Source: Planctomycetota bacterium (GTDB lineage Bacteria; Planctomycetota; B129-G9). Taken from it: 5,399 bases of DNA. Shown here piece by piece: positions 5,241 through 5,399 of the stretch (position 1 is its first letter; each line of letters begins with the position of its first letter). A program made the position numbers and the translations under genes. Below the pieces are notes generated by a model. The model was not told the origin of the DNA, did no database searches, and saw nothing but the letters and a program-made list of their open reading frames with translations. The stretch covers positions 1 through 5,399 of the forward strand of contig JAUXGI010000110.1 in the NCBI GenBank assembly GCA_030622295.1, in the 5' to 3' direction.

Positions 5241-5384
5241 GGGAGCATTAAAGAATTGCTGGTAAAAGGGTACGCTCGGGGAGTCAGACCCTCTCCCGCC
5301 CCGACAAGTCGGGGCTCCTCAGCGTCTGACCCCCTCGCTAAAGCCTGCGCATCGTGGCCTGACCAACAATTCTTTAATGCTCCC
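5241..5384. mobile_element. 144-base MITE-like non-autonomous element carrying REP-like repeat copy 2
   Basis: The element begins GGGAGCATTAAAGAATTG and ends with its reverse complement. The terminal inverted repeats 5241-5263 and 5362-5384 match at 22 of 23 positions. The flanks carry a 9-base direct repeat. The interior has no coding capacity and contains the second copy of the hairpin core. Ends plus duplication without a transposase define a MITE, mobilised in trans. The 9-base duplication and G-rich end containing AAAGAATTG could fit an IS256-like transposase, but that is a guess. It sits 7 bases upstream of the -35 box of the small lipoprotein promoter, so it may add or block upstream control. 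Confidence 0.82.
5273..5338. repeat. Intergenic REP/BIME-like structured repeat, copy 2 (inverted relative to copy 1)
   Basis: This is the reverse complement of 1236-1308 with a few gaps and substitutions. GCCCCGAC (5298-5305) pairs with GTCGGGGC (5308-5315) over a 2-base loop. At the base pair next to the loop, copy 1 has T:A and copy 2 has C:G, a compensatory change that keeps the stem. The GTCAGACCC and GTCTGACCCC motifs flank the hairpin as in copy 1. It lies wholly inside the MITE-like element, whereas copy 1 has no such ends around it. Confidence 0.8.
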
Positions 5385-5393
5385 CCCTGCAAG
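5385..5393 (+). repeat. Right target-site duplication of the small mobile element
   Basis: CCCTGCAAG is identical to 5232-5240 and directly follows the right terminal inverted repeat. Only six further bases of flanking sequence remain in the window. Confidence 0.75.
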
Positions 5394-5399
5394 TGCGGC

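Noticed and set aside
1..5399. CRISPR array, tRNA or rRNA genes
   Set aside because: I saw no regularly spaced direct repeats and no tRNA cloverleaf or rRNA-like conserved stretch in the non-coding gaps.

Overview
The window is a moderately G+C-rich piece of a bacterial chromosome. Both lipoprotein-type signal peptides and sigma70-like promoters with extended -10 boxes point to a bacterium rather than an archaeon. Ferredoxin-dependent 2-oxoacid oxidation (KorA/KorB) suggests an anaerobic or low-potential metabolism. ATA isoleucine codons are frequent despite the G+C content, which is unlike typical enteric or pseudomonad usage. I cannot assign a phylum from this sequence alone.

Layout, left to right. 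(1) Bases 1-510 are the C-terminal part of a MacB/FtsX-type ABC permease cut by the window edge. It is followed 13 bases later by its ATPase (524-1207). (2) Bases 1208-1374 hold a structured intergenic repeat. (3) Bases 1375-3892 form a metabolic cluster on the + strand: a CobO/BtuR-type corrinoid adenosyltransferase (1375-1908), then KorA (1918-3051) and KorB (3143-3892), the alpha and beta subunits of a 2-oxoacid (probably 2-oxoglutarate):ferredoxin oxidoreductase. The gamma and ferredoxin (delta) subunits usual for separately encoded KorA/KorB are not in the window. (4) Two unrelated predicted lipoproteins face each other (4060-4800 + and 4807-5106 -), with only 6 bases between their stop codons. 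Each has a convincing promoter of the same design: a TTGAC-type -35, a 17-base spacer, and TGA plus a -10 hexamer. (5) The right end (5232-5393) is a small non-coding mobile element with near-perfect terminal inverted repeats and a 9-base target duplication.

Functional links. Succinyl-CoA made by a 2-oxoglutarate oxidoreductase is also the partner substrate of adenosylcobalamin-dependent methylmalonyl-CoA mutase. This gives a plausible but unproven reason for an adenosyltransferase next to korAB. The ABC pair and the lipoproteins are envelope functions with no evident tie to that cluster.

The most interesting signal is non-coding. A motif GGGTCTGAC (or its complement) occurs in every intergenic gap longer than about 50 bases and in none of the genes I read. 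It builds three architectures: a hairpin-centred core present twice in opposite orientation (1236-1308 and 5273-5338), with a compensatory base-pair change in its stem; a 43-base near-perfect palindrome between korA and korB; and a short GGGTCTGACCC site after korB. One core copy sits inside the small mobile element at the right end. This looks like a REP/BIME-like or MITE-like repeat family spreading through intergenic DNA. I saw no clear new defence or metabolic system.
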